NCBI GenBank assembly: GCA_003281385.1
Contig: QCCE01000010.1
Location: forward strand, 1-64,000
Source: Prochlorococcus sp. AG-347-K17
GTDB taxonomy: Bacteria > Cyanobacteriota > Cyanobacteriia > PCC-6307 > Cyanobiaceae
DNA length: 64,000 nt
Direction: 5' to 3'
The notes under the pieces are model-generated. The model was not told the DNA's origin, made no database searches, and worked only from the letters and a program-made list of their open reading frames with translations. How positions within the stretch are numbered: the stretch's first letter is position 1; each line of letters begins with the position of its first letter. Of this stretch, positions 54,593-64,000 are shown piece by piece. Position numbers and translations under genes: made by a program.

Positions 54593-55875
54593 AAATTTTT
54601 TATTTCGTCTGATAATTTAAAAAATTCTTTTTTAAAACCAACTAGATTTTTATTACTAAGGCCTCCAATAGATAACTTTTGTGATTCTTCATTTACCAGA
54701 ACCCATAATTGGTTAGTTGGTATAAGACTTATTATTGTTCCAAAAATTATCAAGGTAAAAGAAAAGTAAATAAATGGTATAGACGGATCATTTTTAATTA
54801 TTAATCCGCTGCTGGGGATTATTTTTTTCAGAGATACTTTTGAAGAGTTAACTTCTAAAGGGTCGTCATTGATATAAAGATTTTTCCCGGAAAAATTTTC
54901 TATATTCGAAATTTTAAGTGGACCATTTTCATTATCAATTGTTAAAAGGAAATTTTTTTTAGTTTCTGATCCTAATTCAACTAAAACTCCCCAAACTTGA
55001 TTACCGATTTCTGGAATCTCTTTTAATTGTAATTGATAAAGGATACTATCTATTTCTAAAACAACATTTGATATTGCCCAATCTGCTTGATAAATAGTTA
55101 ATCCTTTAAACCTGATTGGGTGATTAACTTTGGTTGTTTTTGCTTCATTTAAATTTAGATCTTCAGAAGAAAAATTTAATTTTGAAATAAACTGTTTGGG
55201 CACACCATCACTTTCACGTTCTATAGAAAAATCGACTAATTTTACATTGGCTTTTGAGTTTGTGCTCTCATTAACAAGATCTAAAGTTTCTCCAGGCAGT
55301 AAATATTGTTCCTTTGATTGACTTGTAAAACTTCCATATGCGGAACCTACAAGTAAGACTATTAATCCGATATGTACAACTAAGGGACCGATTTTTCCAA
55401 TTAACCCCTTTCTTGCAGAAATATGACTATTAAATTTGTATGTTTTCCATCCTTTTTTTTTAAGTAATAAATCTACTTTTGATATATGTTCTCCATCTTG
55501 ATTGATTGGATGACTTGTAGTTAGTTGCAGTTTGCTAAATTTTTTTTCGCTCTTATATTCAATCCATTTTAATGAAGCTTTTAATGAAGGAATTTGTCTC
55601 CTGAAACTACAAGCTGCCAGAGAAATGCAAAGAAGAATTAATGTAAATAAAAACCAAAAGCTTGTATAAATATGATCCAATTGAAGTTTTAAGACTTTTT
55701 CTCCATCTAAAAATCCAAAAATGGGAGCTCTATCGAAATTATCAATATAAAATTTACTATTATTATCTTGAGGTATAAAAGTACCTATGCCACTGGCAAT
55801 AGCAATGAAAATTATCAGTGATATTGCGAATCTTAAACTTGATACTTTTAAAATTAGATTCTTAAAAATAATCAT
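54589..55875 (-). CDS. ccs1: Cytochrome c biogenesis protein Ccs1/ResB
   Basis: [24 protein letters not shown]; ResB-like TM and periplasmic organisation; next to ccdA. Confidence 0.93.
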   Translation of the reverse strand: MIIFKNLILKVSSLRFAISLIIFIAIASGIGTFIPQDNNSKFYIDNFDRAPIFGFLDGEKVLKLQLDHIYTSFWFLFTLILLCISLAACSFRRQIPSLKASLKWIEYKSEKKFSKLQLTTSHPINQDGEHISKVDLLLKKKGWKTYKFNSHISARKGLIGKIGPLVVHIGLIVLLVGSAYGSFTSQSKEQYLLPGETLDLVNESTNSKANVKLVDFSIERESDGVPKQFISKLNFSSEDLNLNEAKTTKVNHPIRFKGLTIYQADWAISNVVLEIDSILYQLQLKEIPEIGNQVWGVLVELGSETKKNFLLTIDNENGPLKISNIENFSGKNLYINDDPLEVNSSKVSLKKIIPSSGLIIKNDPSIPFIYFSFTLIIFGTIISLIPTNQLWVLVNEESQKLSIGGLSNKNLVGFKKEFFKLSDEIKNF

Positions 55876-56532
55876 TTAAATCCAATTTGAAAATAAATTT
55901 AATAATCCTAGTGCTACTAAAAATATTCCACTTAAAGTAGGAATTATTTGACTAAATTTTCTAAGCTCTAAAAATTTTTTTAAGTTTTCTGCCGTTGCTC
56001 CCGCAATAATTAGTGGAGTGACTTGACCTATTCCAAAGAAAAATAAAAAAATAGTTGAGATTATCGGGTTTTTAGCTTGCGATACCCAAGCTAGAAGAGT
56101 TGCTAACACTGGAGTAATGCAAGGTGAAGATGCTAGTCCAAAAGTAGTTCCTATCGCAAAAGGTGCTATGAGGGATGGTATCTTGTCTTCTATTTTTTTT
56201 AGGTCAGGTCCATTCGGGAACTGAAACTTTAAAATTCCCAGCAAATTTAAACCCATTATTATTGCTACCAAAGCAACAATCGAAGTGTAATAAGCTGGAA
56301 TTTGCCCATATATTTTACCTAAGAATCCACTAGCAGCCCCAAGTGCTACAAGCGAAAAAACTACTCCTCCTGAAAAACTAATAAGTTTAAATTTATTTTT
56401 CTCTGTTCCTCCTATATAAGCAATTGTCACTGGAAGTAATGATAATGAGCATGGTCCAAGACTTGTTAAAAGTCCTGCGCTGAAAACCAAAAATATAGTA
56501 AATGGTCCAGGGTTATCCAGGCCATTCTGCAT
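55876..56532 (-). CDS. ccdA: Cytochrome c biogenesis protein CcdA
   Basis: SAGLLTSLGPCSLSLLPVTIAYIGG, GLASSPCITPVLATLLAWVS paired Cys-Pro motifs. Confidence 0.94.
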   Translation of the reverse strand: MQNGLDNPGPFTIFLVFSAGLLTSLGPCSLSLLPVTIAYIGGTEKNKFKLISFSGGVVFSLVALGAASGFLGKIYGQIPAYYTSIVALVAIIMGLNLLGILKFQFPNGPDLKKIEDKIPSLIAPFAIGTTFGLASSPCITPVLATLLAWVSQAKNPIISTIFLFFFGIGQVTPLIIAGATAENLKKFLELRKFSQIIPTLSGIFLVALGLLNLFSNWI

Positions 56533-56614
56533 AAGCAGATTACCCTTTTGAGATAATTCTGAAATAACTAAATTGAATGATTCGATAGTTTGAATTAAAT
56601 ATCATAAATTCTAA

Positions 56615-57850
56615 CTAATTAAGAGTCTTTCGTGTACTAATTATACCTATGAAGCCTGTAGATTCTAATGAACATCTCAGTAACATCCCTGCAATAAAAA
56701 ATGATGCGATTAATGAATTCCCACCATAACTAATGAAAGGTAGTGGTAAGCCAGTAGTAGGCATAGAGCCTGTTGCTACAGCAATATGCATTATTGATTG
56801 ACCTATCAACAACACACCACATCCAATAGAAACTAATTTTGTATAGTTGTTCCTGCACTTTAGAGCAATTCTTAAAGTTATATAAGAGAAAAATGCTAGA
56901 AAACCTAGGAATAAAGTACACCCTAACAAACCAAATTCTTCAGCAAAAATGGCAAAAATAAAATCTGTGTACATAAAAGGTAGGTACTGTAATTTTTGTA
57001 TGGATAAGCCAAAACCTTGACCGAATAGACCACCTGAACCTATAGCTAATAAACTTTGAACCAATTGAAATCCACTTTCCTGTTGATCTTCCCAAGGATT
57101 AATAAATGAAATAACTCTAAGTTTTTGATATTCGTTATTGAGGATACTAATACATCCAGTAATAAATCCTAATGAGGCAAATGAGCAGAGAGAACTTAGT
57201 TTTACGCCTCCACATAAACCCATTACCCAAAAAAGAATTCCAATTAATGATGCAGTACTTAAATTAGGCTGCTTTAGAATTAATAAAATTAATAATCCAA
57301 ATGAGAATATTGAAATTAATTTTTTATCATTTTTAATCAAATTCCAATGTGCGAAAAGGTTAGAAGCTTCTAGAATTAGAAAAGGCTTAATTAATTCAGA
57401 TGGTTGTAGACGTAAATTTCCTAGTACTAGCCATCTTGAAGATCCGTTAACTGTAATTCCAGTAATATTGGTTAGTAATATTAGAAAAAATAAAATAAAA
57501 AAAATAATTCTTGAAAACTTTAAAAGATTTCTAATGTTTGTATTCAGGACAAAATAAAATAGACCAATTCCTGGAATTGTCCAAATAATTTGTTTTTTTA
57601 AAAAGTAAGCCCAATTTCCCATTTCCCTACTAGCCACCCACCAACTTGATGATCCTAGAATACATATTCCTAATATTGCCCAAATTCCAACAAGAACAAC
57701 AAGGATTTTTGCCTCATAAGGCCATATCGTCCAAGGTAAGGGAAATATAGACTCTGTTAAATTGCCTAGATTTTTTTTATAATTAAAACTAAAGGTTTTT
57801 TTTCTTTTAGAAATTCTTTTATATTTTATTTTTTCTTGACTTATCTCCAA
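56615..57850 (-). CDS. ftsW: FtsW/RodA/SpoVE family protein
   Basis: NGSSRWLVLGNLRLQPSELIKPFLIL, GSGGLFGQGFGLSIQKLQYLPFMYTDFIFAIFAEE, GLPLPFISYGGNSLIA. Confidence 0.93.
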   Translation of the reverse strand: MEISQEKIKYKRISKRKKTFSFNYKKNLGNLTESIFPLPWTIWPYEAKILVVLVGIWAILGICILGSSSWWVASREMGNWAYFLKKQIIWTIPGIGLFYFVLNTNIRNLLKFSRIIFFILFFLILLTNITGITVNGSSRWLVLGNLRLQPSELIKPFLILEASNLFAHWNLIKNDKKLISIFSFGLLILLILKQPNLSTASLIGILFWVMGLCGGVKLSSLCSFASLGFITGCISILNNEYQKLRVISFINPWEDQQESGFQLVQSLLAIGSGGLFGQGFGLSIQKLQYLPFMYTDFIFAIFAEEFGLLGCTLFLGFLAFFSYITLRIALKCRNNYTKLVSIGCGVLLIGQSIMHIAVATGSMPTTGLPLPFISYGGNSLIASFFIAGMLLRCSLESTGFIGIISTRKTLN

Positions 57851-58054
57851 TTTTTTAGTTGTATATGTACTATTGAGACGTTTAATTGATATTTTGCCAA
57901 GTCTTTTATTAACGTTTTATATTGTTAAAGCAAAAAAAAAGATGACTTTTCATAAATTTTATTTTTGAAGAATAAAGTAAAAAAAGGACTACAGATTCAT
58001 CTTAAATCTTAAGAATTAATTTTTTATAAAAAAAAACTAGCTAAAAGGCACCTC

Positions 58055-58084
58055 TCCGTGATAGATTCCGTGAGTTTATATACT
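58055..58084 (+). promoter_or_regulatory. Candidate atp operon promoter with tandem TCCGTGA direct repeat
   Basis: TCCGTGA at 58055-58061 and 58067-58073 followed by -10-like TATACT at 58079-58084. Confidence 0.35.
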
Positions 58085-58116
58085 TACTTTAAACCATTAA
58101 GAGAGGGTTCTAAACT

Positions 58117-58593
58117 ATGTTCACATCAGTGGACTCAAATAGAAAAAAAATTGAGCATACCTCTAATGAGAATGTTCAATTTCCTGGATCCCTGAATAAT
58201 TCGATCATCAAAGAAAGTAAATCTGGCATTGCCAATCAATTAGATAATTTGCTTTCTCAAAATGATGAATACACAAAATTGCAATTAACAATTTTTGGAA
58301 TCACTTTTATTGTTTCTATTTTATTAGCGTCAATAACTGGAATTTTTCTAGGATTTACTTTTGGTTTTAGTATTTTTATAGGTGCAATAGCCGGTATTTT
58401 TTACCTACGTTTGCTTGCCAAAAGTATAGGGAAACTTGGTAAAGAATCATCAGGTGTATCAAAATTGCAACTATTAGTTCCAGTTTGCCTCTTTCTTTTT
58501 GCAAGCAAGCTAGGATCTTTGGATATTTTTCCTGCAATGATGGGTTTTTTCATTTATAAGCCTTCACTCATTCTTTATTTTTCACGTTCTTAA
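58117..58593 (+). CDS. atp1: ATP synthase subunit I-like protein
   Basis: Hydrophobic 158-aa ORF at the head of the atp operon; TM helices in C-terminal half. Confidence 0.82.
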   Translation: MFTSVDSNRKKIEHTSNENVQFPGSLNNSIIKESKSGIANQLDNLLSQNDEYTKLQLTIFGITFIVSILLASITGIFLGFTFGFSIFIGAIAGIFYLRLLAKSIGKLGKESSGVSKLQLLVPVCLFLFASKLGSLDIFPAMMGFFIYKPSLILYFSRS

Positions 58594-58615
58594 GTAATTT
58601 TTTTATTCAAAACAA

Positions 58616-59341
58616 ATGTTTTTTAATTCCTTGCTAACAAATTTTGCAGCATTAGAAGTTGGTCAACATCTTTATTGGCAAATTGGAAATATCAGACTAC
58701 ATGGGCAGGTATTCTTAACATCTTGGATTTTATTAGGAGGTTTATTAGTTTTTATTTCCTTAGGAACTAAAAAGATGGAAAATGATCCTAAAGGCCTTCA
58801 AAACTTACTTGAGTTCCTCTGGGATTACATAAGAGATCTTGCTAGGACGCAAATAGGTGAAAAAGTTTATAGAGATTGGATGCCATTTATAGGTACTTTA
58901 TTTTTATTTGTCTTTGTTAGTAATTGGGGAGGAGCTTTAATTCCTTGGAGATTAATTAAGTTACCAAGTGGAGAATTAGGAGCACCTACTGCTGATATTA
59001 ATACAACTATAGCCTTGGCTTTATTGGTTTCACTTTCTTATTTCTATGCAGGTTTAAGCAATAAGGGTTGGAGATACTTCGAATACTATGTTCACCCAAC
59101 TCCGATTATGCTTCCTTTCAAAATTTTAGAGGATTTTACGAAACCTTTATCACTCTCTTTCAGGCTATTTGGAAATATTTTGGCTGATGAACTTGTTGTT
59201 GGTGTTCTAGTCTTCTTAGTTCCGCTAATTCTCCCAATACCTGTTATGTTCCTAGGATTGTTTACTAGTGCAATTCAGGCATTGATTTTCGCGACTTTAG
59301 CGGCCTACTACATTGGAGAAGCTGTTGAAGAACATCATTAG
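58616..59341 (+). CDS. atpB: ATP synthase F0 subunit a
   Basis: [41 protein letters not shown]. Confidence 0.97.
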   Translation: MFFNSLLTNFAALEVGQHLYWQIGNIRLHGQVFLTSWILLGGLLVFISLGTKKMENDPKGLQNLLEFLWDYIRDLARTQIGEKVYRDWMPFIGTLFLFVFVSNWGGALIPWRLIKLPSGELGAPTADINTTIALALLVSLSYFYAGLSNKGWRYFEYYVHPTPIMLPFKILEDFTKPLSLSFRLFGNILADELVVGVLVFLVPLILPIPVMFLGLFTSAIQALIFATLAAYYIGEAVEEHH

Positions 59342-59358
59342 CTGTCTTCTAATACATT

Positions 59359-59381
59359 CAGACGCTTTTACAAAGAGTCTG
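59359..59381 (+). promoter_or_regulatory. Hairpin 1 in the atpB-atpE spacer
   Basis: CAGACGCTTT-TAC-AAAGAGTCTG, 9 pairs with one mismatch. Confidence 0.6.
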
Positions 59382-59408
59382 TAATCTGGCAAAATATCTA
59401 ATCGCGTA

Positions 59409-59427
59409 GGTCTGAATATATCAGACC
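59409..59427 (+). promoter_or_regulatory. Hairpin 2 in the atpB-atpE spacer
   Basis: GGTCTGA-ATATA-TCAGACC, perfect 7-bp stem. Confidence 0.65.
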
Positions 59428-59487
59428 CATTCTTAAAAGAAAGGATGTCCAAGCGTGTATGACAACAAAGATTATCACAAGTATTAA

Positions 59488-59751
<264 letters not shown>

Positions 59752-59756
59752 AAGTT

Positions 59757-59787
59757 AATATTGCTTCTAATCCTTATTAGCAATATT
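59757..59787 (+). terminator. Hairpin with following T-rich tract downstream of atpE (leaky terminator or 3'-stabilising element)
   Basis: AATATTG(CTT bulge)CTAAT-CCTT-ATTAGCAATATT followed by TAAATTTAATTTTTT. Confidence 0.55.
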
Positions 59788-59819
59788 TAAATTTAATTTT
59801 TTAACTTCAACTGAATCAT

Positions 59820-60281
59820 ATGTTGGCCTTTAATTTTTTTGGTGCTACAGAAGGTGGATTATTTGACATAAATGCCACTTTGCCACTTATGGCGATACAA
59901 GTAGTTGCGCTTACTTACATATTAAATTCTCTCTTTTTTAAGCCTGTTGGCAATATTGTAGAAAAAAGAGAAAAGTTTGTAAGTAATAATATTATTGAGG
60001 CCAAAAATAAACTTTCTGAGGTTAAAAAATTAGAAGCTGATTTATTAACTCAGCTTCAAAGCGCTCGTACAGAAGCCCAAAGAATTGTGAGCGAAGCTGA
60101 GAATGAGTCTGACAAGCTTTATAAAGAAGCACTAGAACTTGCCAACAATGAAGCAAATGCTTCAAAAGAAAAAGCAAGACTAGAAATTGAAAGTCAGACG
60201 TCTGCTGCTCGTGATCAACTTTCTAAACAGGCTGATGATCTAAGCGAACTTATTGTTAATAGATTGATTCTAGAAAAATGA
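59820..60281 (+). CDS. atpG: ATP synthase F0 subunit b'
   Basis: b-type N-terminal TM and long coiled coil; cyanobacterial b' precedes b. Confidence 0.92.
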   Translation: MLAFNFFGATEGGLFDINATLPLMAIQVVALTYILNSLFFKPVGNIVEKREKFVSNNIIEAKNKLSEVKKLEADLLTQLQSARTEAQRIVSEAENESDKLYKEALELANNEANASKEKARLEIESQTSAARDQLSKQADDLSELIVNRLILEK

Positions 60282-60790
60282 ATTTAACTCTTTTAGCTAC
60301 AGAAGGTTTTGGATTGAACTTCAATTTATTCGAAACCAATATCCTTAATTGGGCTGTAGTAGTTTTCGGTCTTTATAAATTTTTGCCTGGTTTCCTAGGT
60401 AAAATGCTTCAAAAAAGGAGAGAAGGAATCCTTCTTGAATTAAAAGATGCTGAAGATCGACTTCTAAATGCAACTCAAGCTTTAGAAAAGGCGAAGAAAG
60501 ATTTAGCTTCAGCAGAAGAAAAAGCTTCTCAAATAAAAGCAGATTCCCTTAAAAGATCTGAATCAATCAGAATGGAAAGCGAGAAAAAAGCGATAGAGGA
60601 GATGGCACGAATTAAACAAAGTGCAATCTCTGATGAGAGCTCTGAGGCATCCAGAGCAATTTCTCAACTTCGAAAAGAAGCTGTAGAACTGGCAATTAAG
60701 AAAGCTTTAGATTCTCTCCCAAATCGACTTGATAAAACAACTCAAGAAAATTTGGTAACTCAATCAATTAACAATATTGAGGTGAACTAA
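60278..60790 (+). CDS. atpF: ATP synthase F0 subunit b
   Basis: N-terminal TM ([26 protein letters not shown]) plus coiled coil; overlaps b' by 4 bp. Confidence 0.95.
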   Translation: MNLTLLATEGFGLNFNLFETNILNWAVVVFGLYKFLPGFLGKMLQKRREGILLELKDAEDRLLNATQALEKAKKDLASAEEKASQIKADSLKRSESIRMESEKKAIEEMARIKQSAISDESSEASRAISQLRKEAVELAIKKALDSLPNRLDKTTQENLVTQSINNIEVN

Positions 60791-61332
60791 TGCCACTTTT
60801 AAATTCAGTTACTACACCATACGCAGAGGCATTACTTCAAGTTGTGAATGAAAATTCGCAAACTGAAGAGATGGTTTCTGAAGTTAAACAACTCTTGGAA
60901 TTAATAAATGATTCTCCTGAACTGGAGAAGGCACTATCCTCTCCCATTCTAGAGAAAGATGCTAAGAAGAAAATCATTAATGAAATTTTTTCAAAAAAGG
61001 TTAATTCTTCTTTACTGAATTTCTTAAAATTATTGGCCGATAGGCAAAGAATTGGAATACTTACTTCAATTCTTGATAGGTTTTTAGAGATTTACCGAGA
61101 AAATAGTAATATTGCTTTGGCAACTGTTACTTCTGCAGTCGAGCTTACTGATGAACAGAAAGGTTTAATTACCAAAAAGATCATCAAGATTGCTGGAACA
61201 GAAAAATTAGAACTTGTAACTAAAATCGACCCATCTCTTATTGGTGGTTTCGTCGCCAGTGTAGGATCAAAAGTAATTGATGCTTCTCTTGCTTCACAAA
61301 TAAGAAAACTTGGCTTATCCCTTTCCAAGTAA
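60790..61332 (+). CDS. atpH: ATP synthase F1 subunit delta
   Basis: TPYAEALLQVV, SLIGGFVASVGSKVIDASLASQIRKL. Confidence 0.96.
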   Translation: MPLLNSVTTPYAEALLQVVNENSQTEEMVSEVKQLLELINDSPELEKALSSPILEKDAKKKIINEIFSKKVNSSLLNFLKLLADRQRIGILTSILDRFLEIYRENSNIALATVTSAVELTDEQKGLITKKIIKIAGTEKLELVTKIDPSLIGGFVASVGSKVIDASLASQIRKLGLSLSK

Positions 61333-61362
61333 CTTTTAAATCAACCTTAAATTCTTAAATCC

Positions 61363-62880
61363 ATGGTAACTATACGCCCTGATGAAATCAGTTCAATCTT
61401 AAAACAACAAATAACTGATTATGACCAATCTGTAAGTGTTAGCAATGTAGGAACTGTTCTGCAAATCGGTGATGGCATTGCAAGAATATATGGCTTAGAT
61501 CAGGTCATGGCAGGTGAGTTATTGGAATTTGAAGATGGTACCGAAGGTATAGCTTTAAATCTTGAAGATGATAATGTTGGGGCCGTTTTAATGGGAGAGG
61601 CACTTGGTGTCCAGGAAGGAAGTAACGTTAAGTCCACAGGTAAAATTGCATCTGTTCCAGTTGGTGAAGCAATGCAGGGGAGAGTTGTTAACCCTCTCGG
61701 ACAACCAATAGATGGGAAAGGGGAAATTCCAACAAGTGATACTAGATTGATTGAAGAGATGGCTCCTGGAATAATCAAGAGAAGATCAGTTCATGAACCA
61801 ATGCAAACAGGTATTACATCTATTGATGCAATGATTCCTGTTGGAAGAGGTCAAAGAGAATTAATTATTGGTGATAGACAAACTGGAAAATCTGCAATAG
61901 CTATCGATACGATAATTAACCAAAAAGGTCAAGACGTAGTATGTGTTTACGTAGCTATTGGTCAGAAGTCAGCATCAGTAGCAAACATCGTAGAGGTATT
62001 AAGAGAGAGAGGAGCCCTAGATTATACAGTTGTAGTTAGTGCAGGAGCTTCAGAACCAGCTGCTTTACAGTACTTAGCACCTTATACCGGTGCAGCAATT
62101 GCTGAACATTTTATGTATCAGGGTAAAGCAACACTTGTTATTTATGATGATCTAACGAAACAAGCTCAGGCTTATCGACAAATGTCTCTTCTTTTAAAAA
62201 GACCACCAGGAAGAGAGGCTTATCCAGGAGATGTTTTTTACTTACACAGTAGATTGCTAGAAAGAGCAGCAAAACTTTCTGATGCTATGGGAGGGGGCTC
62301 TATGACAGCTCTTCCAATTATTGAAACGCAGGCAGGGGACGTTTCTGCGTACATCCCAACTAATGTTATTTCAATTACAGATGGACAAATATTCTTGAGT
62401 GCAGATTTATTTAACTCAGGATTAAGACCAGCTATTAATGTTGGTATTTCCGTTAGCCGTGTTGGAGGAGCCGCTCAGACAAAAGCAATTAAAAAAATTG
62501 CAGGAACTTTAAAATTAGAACTCGCTCAGTTTGATGAGCTAGCTGCTTTTTCTCAATTTGCTTCTGATCTTGATGAAGCAACTCAGCAACAACTTGAACG
62601 AGGCAAAAGATTAAGAGAGTTACTAAAGCAACCTCAATTCTCTCCGTTGAACCTTGCAGAACAAGTTGCAGTTGTTTATGCAGGAGTTAAAGGTCTCATT
62701 GATGAGGTTCCTGTTGAAGATGTTACTAAATTTGCAACTGAACTTAGGGAATACTTAAAGTTAAATAAAGCAGAATTTATTGAAGAGATTCTTAAAGAAA
62801 AGAAATTAAATGATGGATTAGAAGCGACACTAAAAGAGGTTATAAATGAAGTTAAATCATCAATGCTTGCCACAGTTTAA
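61363..62880 (+). CDS. atpA: ATP synthase F1 subunit alpha
   Basis: [59 protein letters not shown]. Confidence 0.99.
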   Translation: MVTIRPDEISSILKQQITDYDQSVSVSNVGTVLQIGDGIARIYGLDQVMAGELLEFEDGTEGIALNLEDDNVGAVLMGEALGVQEGSNVKSTGKIASVPVGEAMQGRVVNPLGQPIDGKGEIPTSDTRLIEEMAPGIIKRRSVHEPMQTGITSIDAMIPVGRGQRELIIGDRQTGKSAIAIDTIINQKGQDVVCVYVAIGQKSASVANIVEVLRERGALDYTVVVSAGASEPAALQYLAPYTGAAIAEHFMYQGKATLVIYDDLTKQAQAYRQMSLLLKRPPGREAYPGDVFYLHSRLLERAAKLSDAMGGGSMTALPIIETQAGDVSAYIPTNVISITDGQIFLSADLFNSGLRPAINVGISVSRVGGAAQTKAIKKIAGTLKLELAQFDELAAFSQFASDLDEATQQQLERGKRLRELLKQPQFSPLNLAEQVAVVYAGVKGLIDEVPVEDVTKFATELREYLKLNKAEFIEEILKEKKLNDGLEATLKEVINEVKSSMLATV

Positions 62881-62898
62881 ATTTATTTAGGAGATACA

Positions 62899-63849
62899 AT
62901 GGCAAATCTTAAAGAGATTAGAGATCGAATCGTTTCCGTTAAAAATACAAGAAAAATAACGGAGGCCATGAGACTTGTTGCAGCTGCAAAAGTTAGGAGA
63001 GCTCAAGATCAAGTTCTTAAGAGTAGACCTTTTGCAGATAAACTTGCACGGGTCTTAGAAAATATTCAATCTAGAGTACAATTTGAGGCTGTCGATTCTC
63101 CTCTATTAACCAAGAGAGAAGTAAAGACAATTAGCTTAGTTTGCATAACTGCGGATAGAGGTTTATGCGGTGGTTACAACACAAATATAATTAAAAAGGT
63201 AGAAATTAGATATTCAGAATTAGTCAAACAAGGGTATCAGCCAAATTTAATTTTGGTAGGGAAGAAAGCTATTGGATATTTTCAAAATAGAAAGGATAGG
63301 TATGTAATTAAAAGTACTTTCAAAGAACTAGAACAGGTACCCACAGTGAAGGACTCTGAAGGAGTTACAAATGAGATTCTAGCTGAATTTCTCTCAGAAA
63401 ATTCTGATAGAGTGGAAATTATTTACACGAAATTCATCACTCTAGTTAGCTGCGCCCCCGTCGTTCAAACACTATTGCCACTTGACCCTCAAGGAATTGC
63501 TGAGGAAAACGATGAAATTTTTAGGTTGACTACAAAAGATAGTAAGTTACTTGTTGAAAAATCTAATATTGAAAAAAGTGATTCAGAGAAGTTGCCATCA
63601 GACATTGTTTTTGAACAAAGTCCTGATCAGCTATTAGATTCTTTACTACCATTATATTTACAGAATCAGGTACTTAGAGCTCTTCAAGAGTCGGCAGCTT
63701 CAGAACTCGCTTGCAGGATGACTGCGATGAATAATGCGAGTGATAATGCTAAAGAATTAGCAAGTACTTTGAATCTAACCTATAACAAAGCTAGACAAGC
63801 AGCTATTACTCAAGAAATATTAGAGGTCGTAGGAGGTTCAGCAGTTTAG
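62899..63849 (+). CDS. atpC: ATP synthase F1 subunit gamma (atpC in cyanobacterial nomenclature)
   Basis: [53 protein letters not shown]. Confidence 0.98.
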   Translation: MANLKEIRDRIVSVKNTRKITEAMRLVAAAKVRRAQDQVLKSRPFADKLARVLENIQSRVQFEAVDSPLLTKREVKTISLVCITADRGLCGGYNTNIIKKVEIRYSELVKQGYQPNLILVGKKAIGYFQNRKDRYVIKSTFKELEQVPTVKDSEGVTNEILAEFLSENSDRVEIIYTKFITLVSCAPVVQTLLPLDPQGIAEENDEIFRLTTKDSKLLVEKSNIEKSDSEKLPSDIVFEQSPDQLLDSLLPLYLQNQVLRALQESAASELACRMTAMNNASDNAKELASTLNLTYNKARQAAITQEILEVVGGSAV

Positions 63850-63865
63850 CAATAAAATTTAGGAT

Positions 63866-64000
63866 ATGCCTGAATACAATATCAAAGTTCAATTTGAGCA
63901 AAAGACTTTTAGTTTTTTATGTTCTGAAGATCAAGATATTATTTCAGCGGCAAAAATGAGTGGAATAGATTTACCAAGTAGTTGTTGTTCAGGAGTTTGT
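63866..64000 (+). CDS. 2Fe-2S plant-type ferredoxin, truncated at window end
   Basis: MPEYNIKVQFEQKTFSFLCSEDQDIISAAKMSGIDLPSSCCSGVC...; SCCSGVC is the start of the 2Fe-2S cysteine motif. Confidence 0.88.
   Translation, partial: MPEYNIKVQFEQKTFSFLCSEDQDIISAAKMSGIDLPSSCCSGVC

Overview
The window is strongly AT-rich, gene-dense cyanobacterial chromosome. Gene content and order point to a high-light Prochlorococcus-type picocyanobacterium (inference from protein sequences only; no search was run). It is mostly core genome: the end of the str operon (rpsG-fusA-tuf-rpsJ), rne/rnhB, nusA-ylxR-infB, rpoB-rpoC1-rpoC2, a biotin cluster (bioF-bioK-like-bioC-bioD-bioA), purB/fumC, glnB, ccs1/ccdA, ftsW, and an atp operon (atp1-atpB-E-G-F-H-A-C) running into a truncated 2Fe-2S ferredoxin. 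One tRNA-Thr(CGT) and two small ORFs absent from the supplied track were found, one of them a high-light-inducible (Hli/HLIP) protein. I saw no prophage, transposon, CRISPR array or classical defence system. The best second-look items are: (1) hairpins bracketing atpE, including a four-arm, mutually exclusive leader structure between atpB and atpE; (2) the uncharacterised DUF2997-Ycf35(DUF1257)-4Fe4S ferredoxin module, with a palindrome at its start; (3) an uncharacterised 81-aa protein in apparent operon with glnB behind an NtcA-like site; (4) the rne/rnhB overlap, which encodes a PNPase-binding-like RKKRRRSSA tail; (5) a nested 18-bp/108-bp repeat in infB; (6) a radical SAM/glycosyltransferase cluster beside the tRNA; (7) many convergent gene pairs with no room for terminators.
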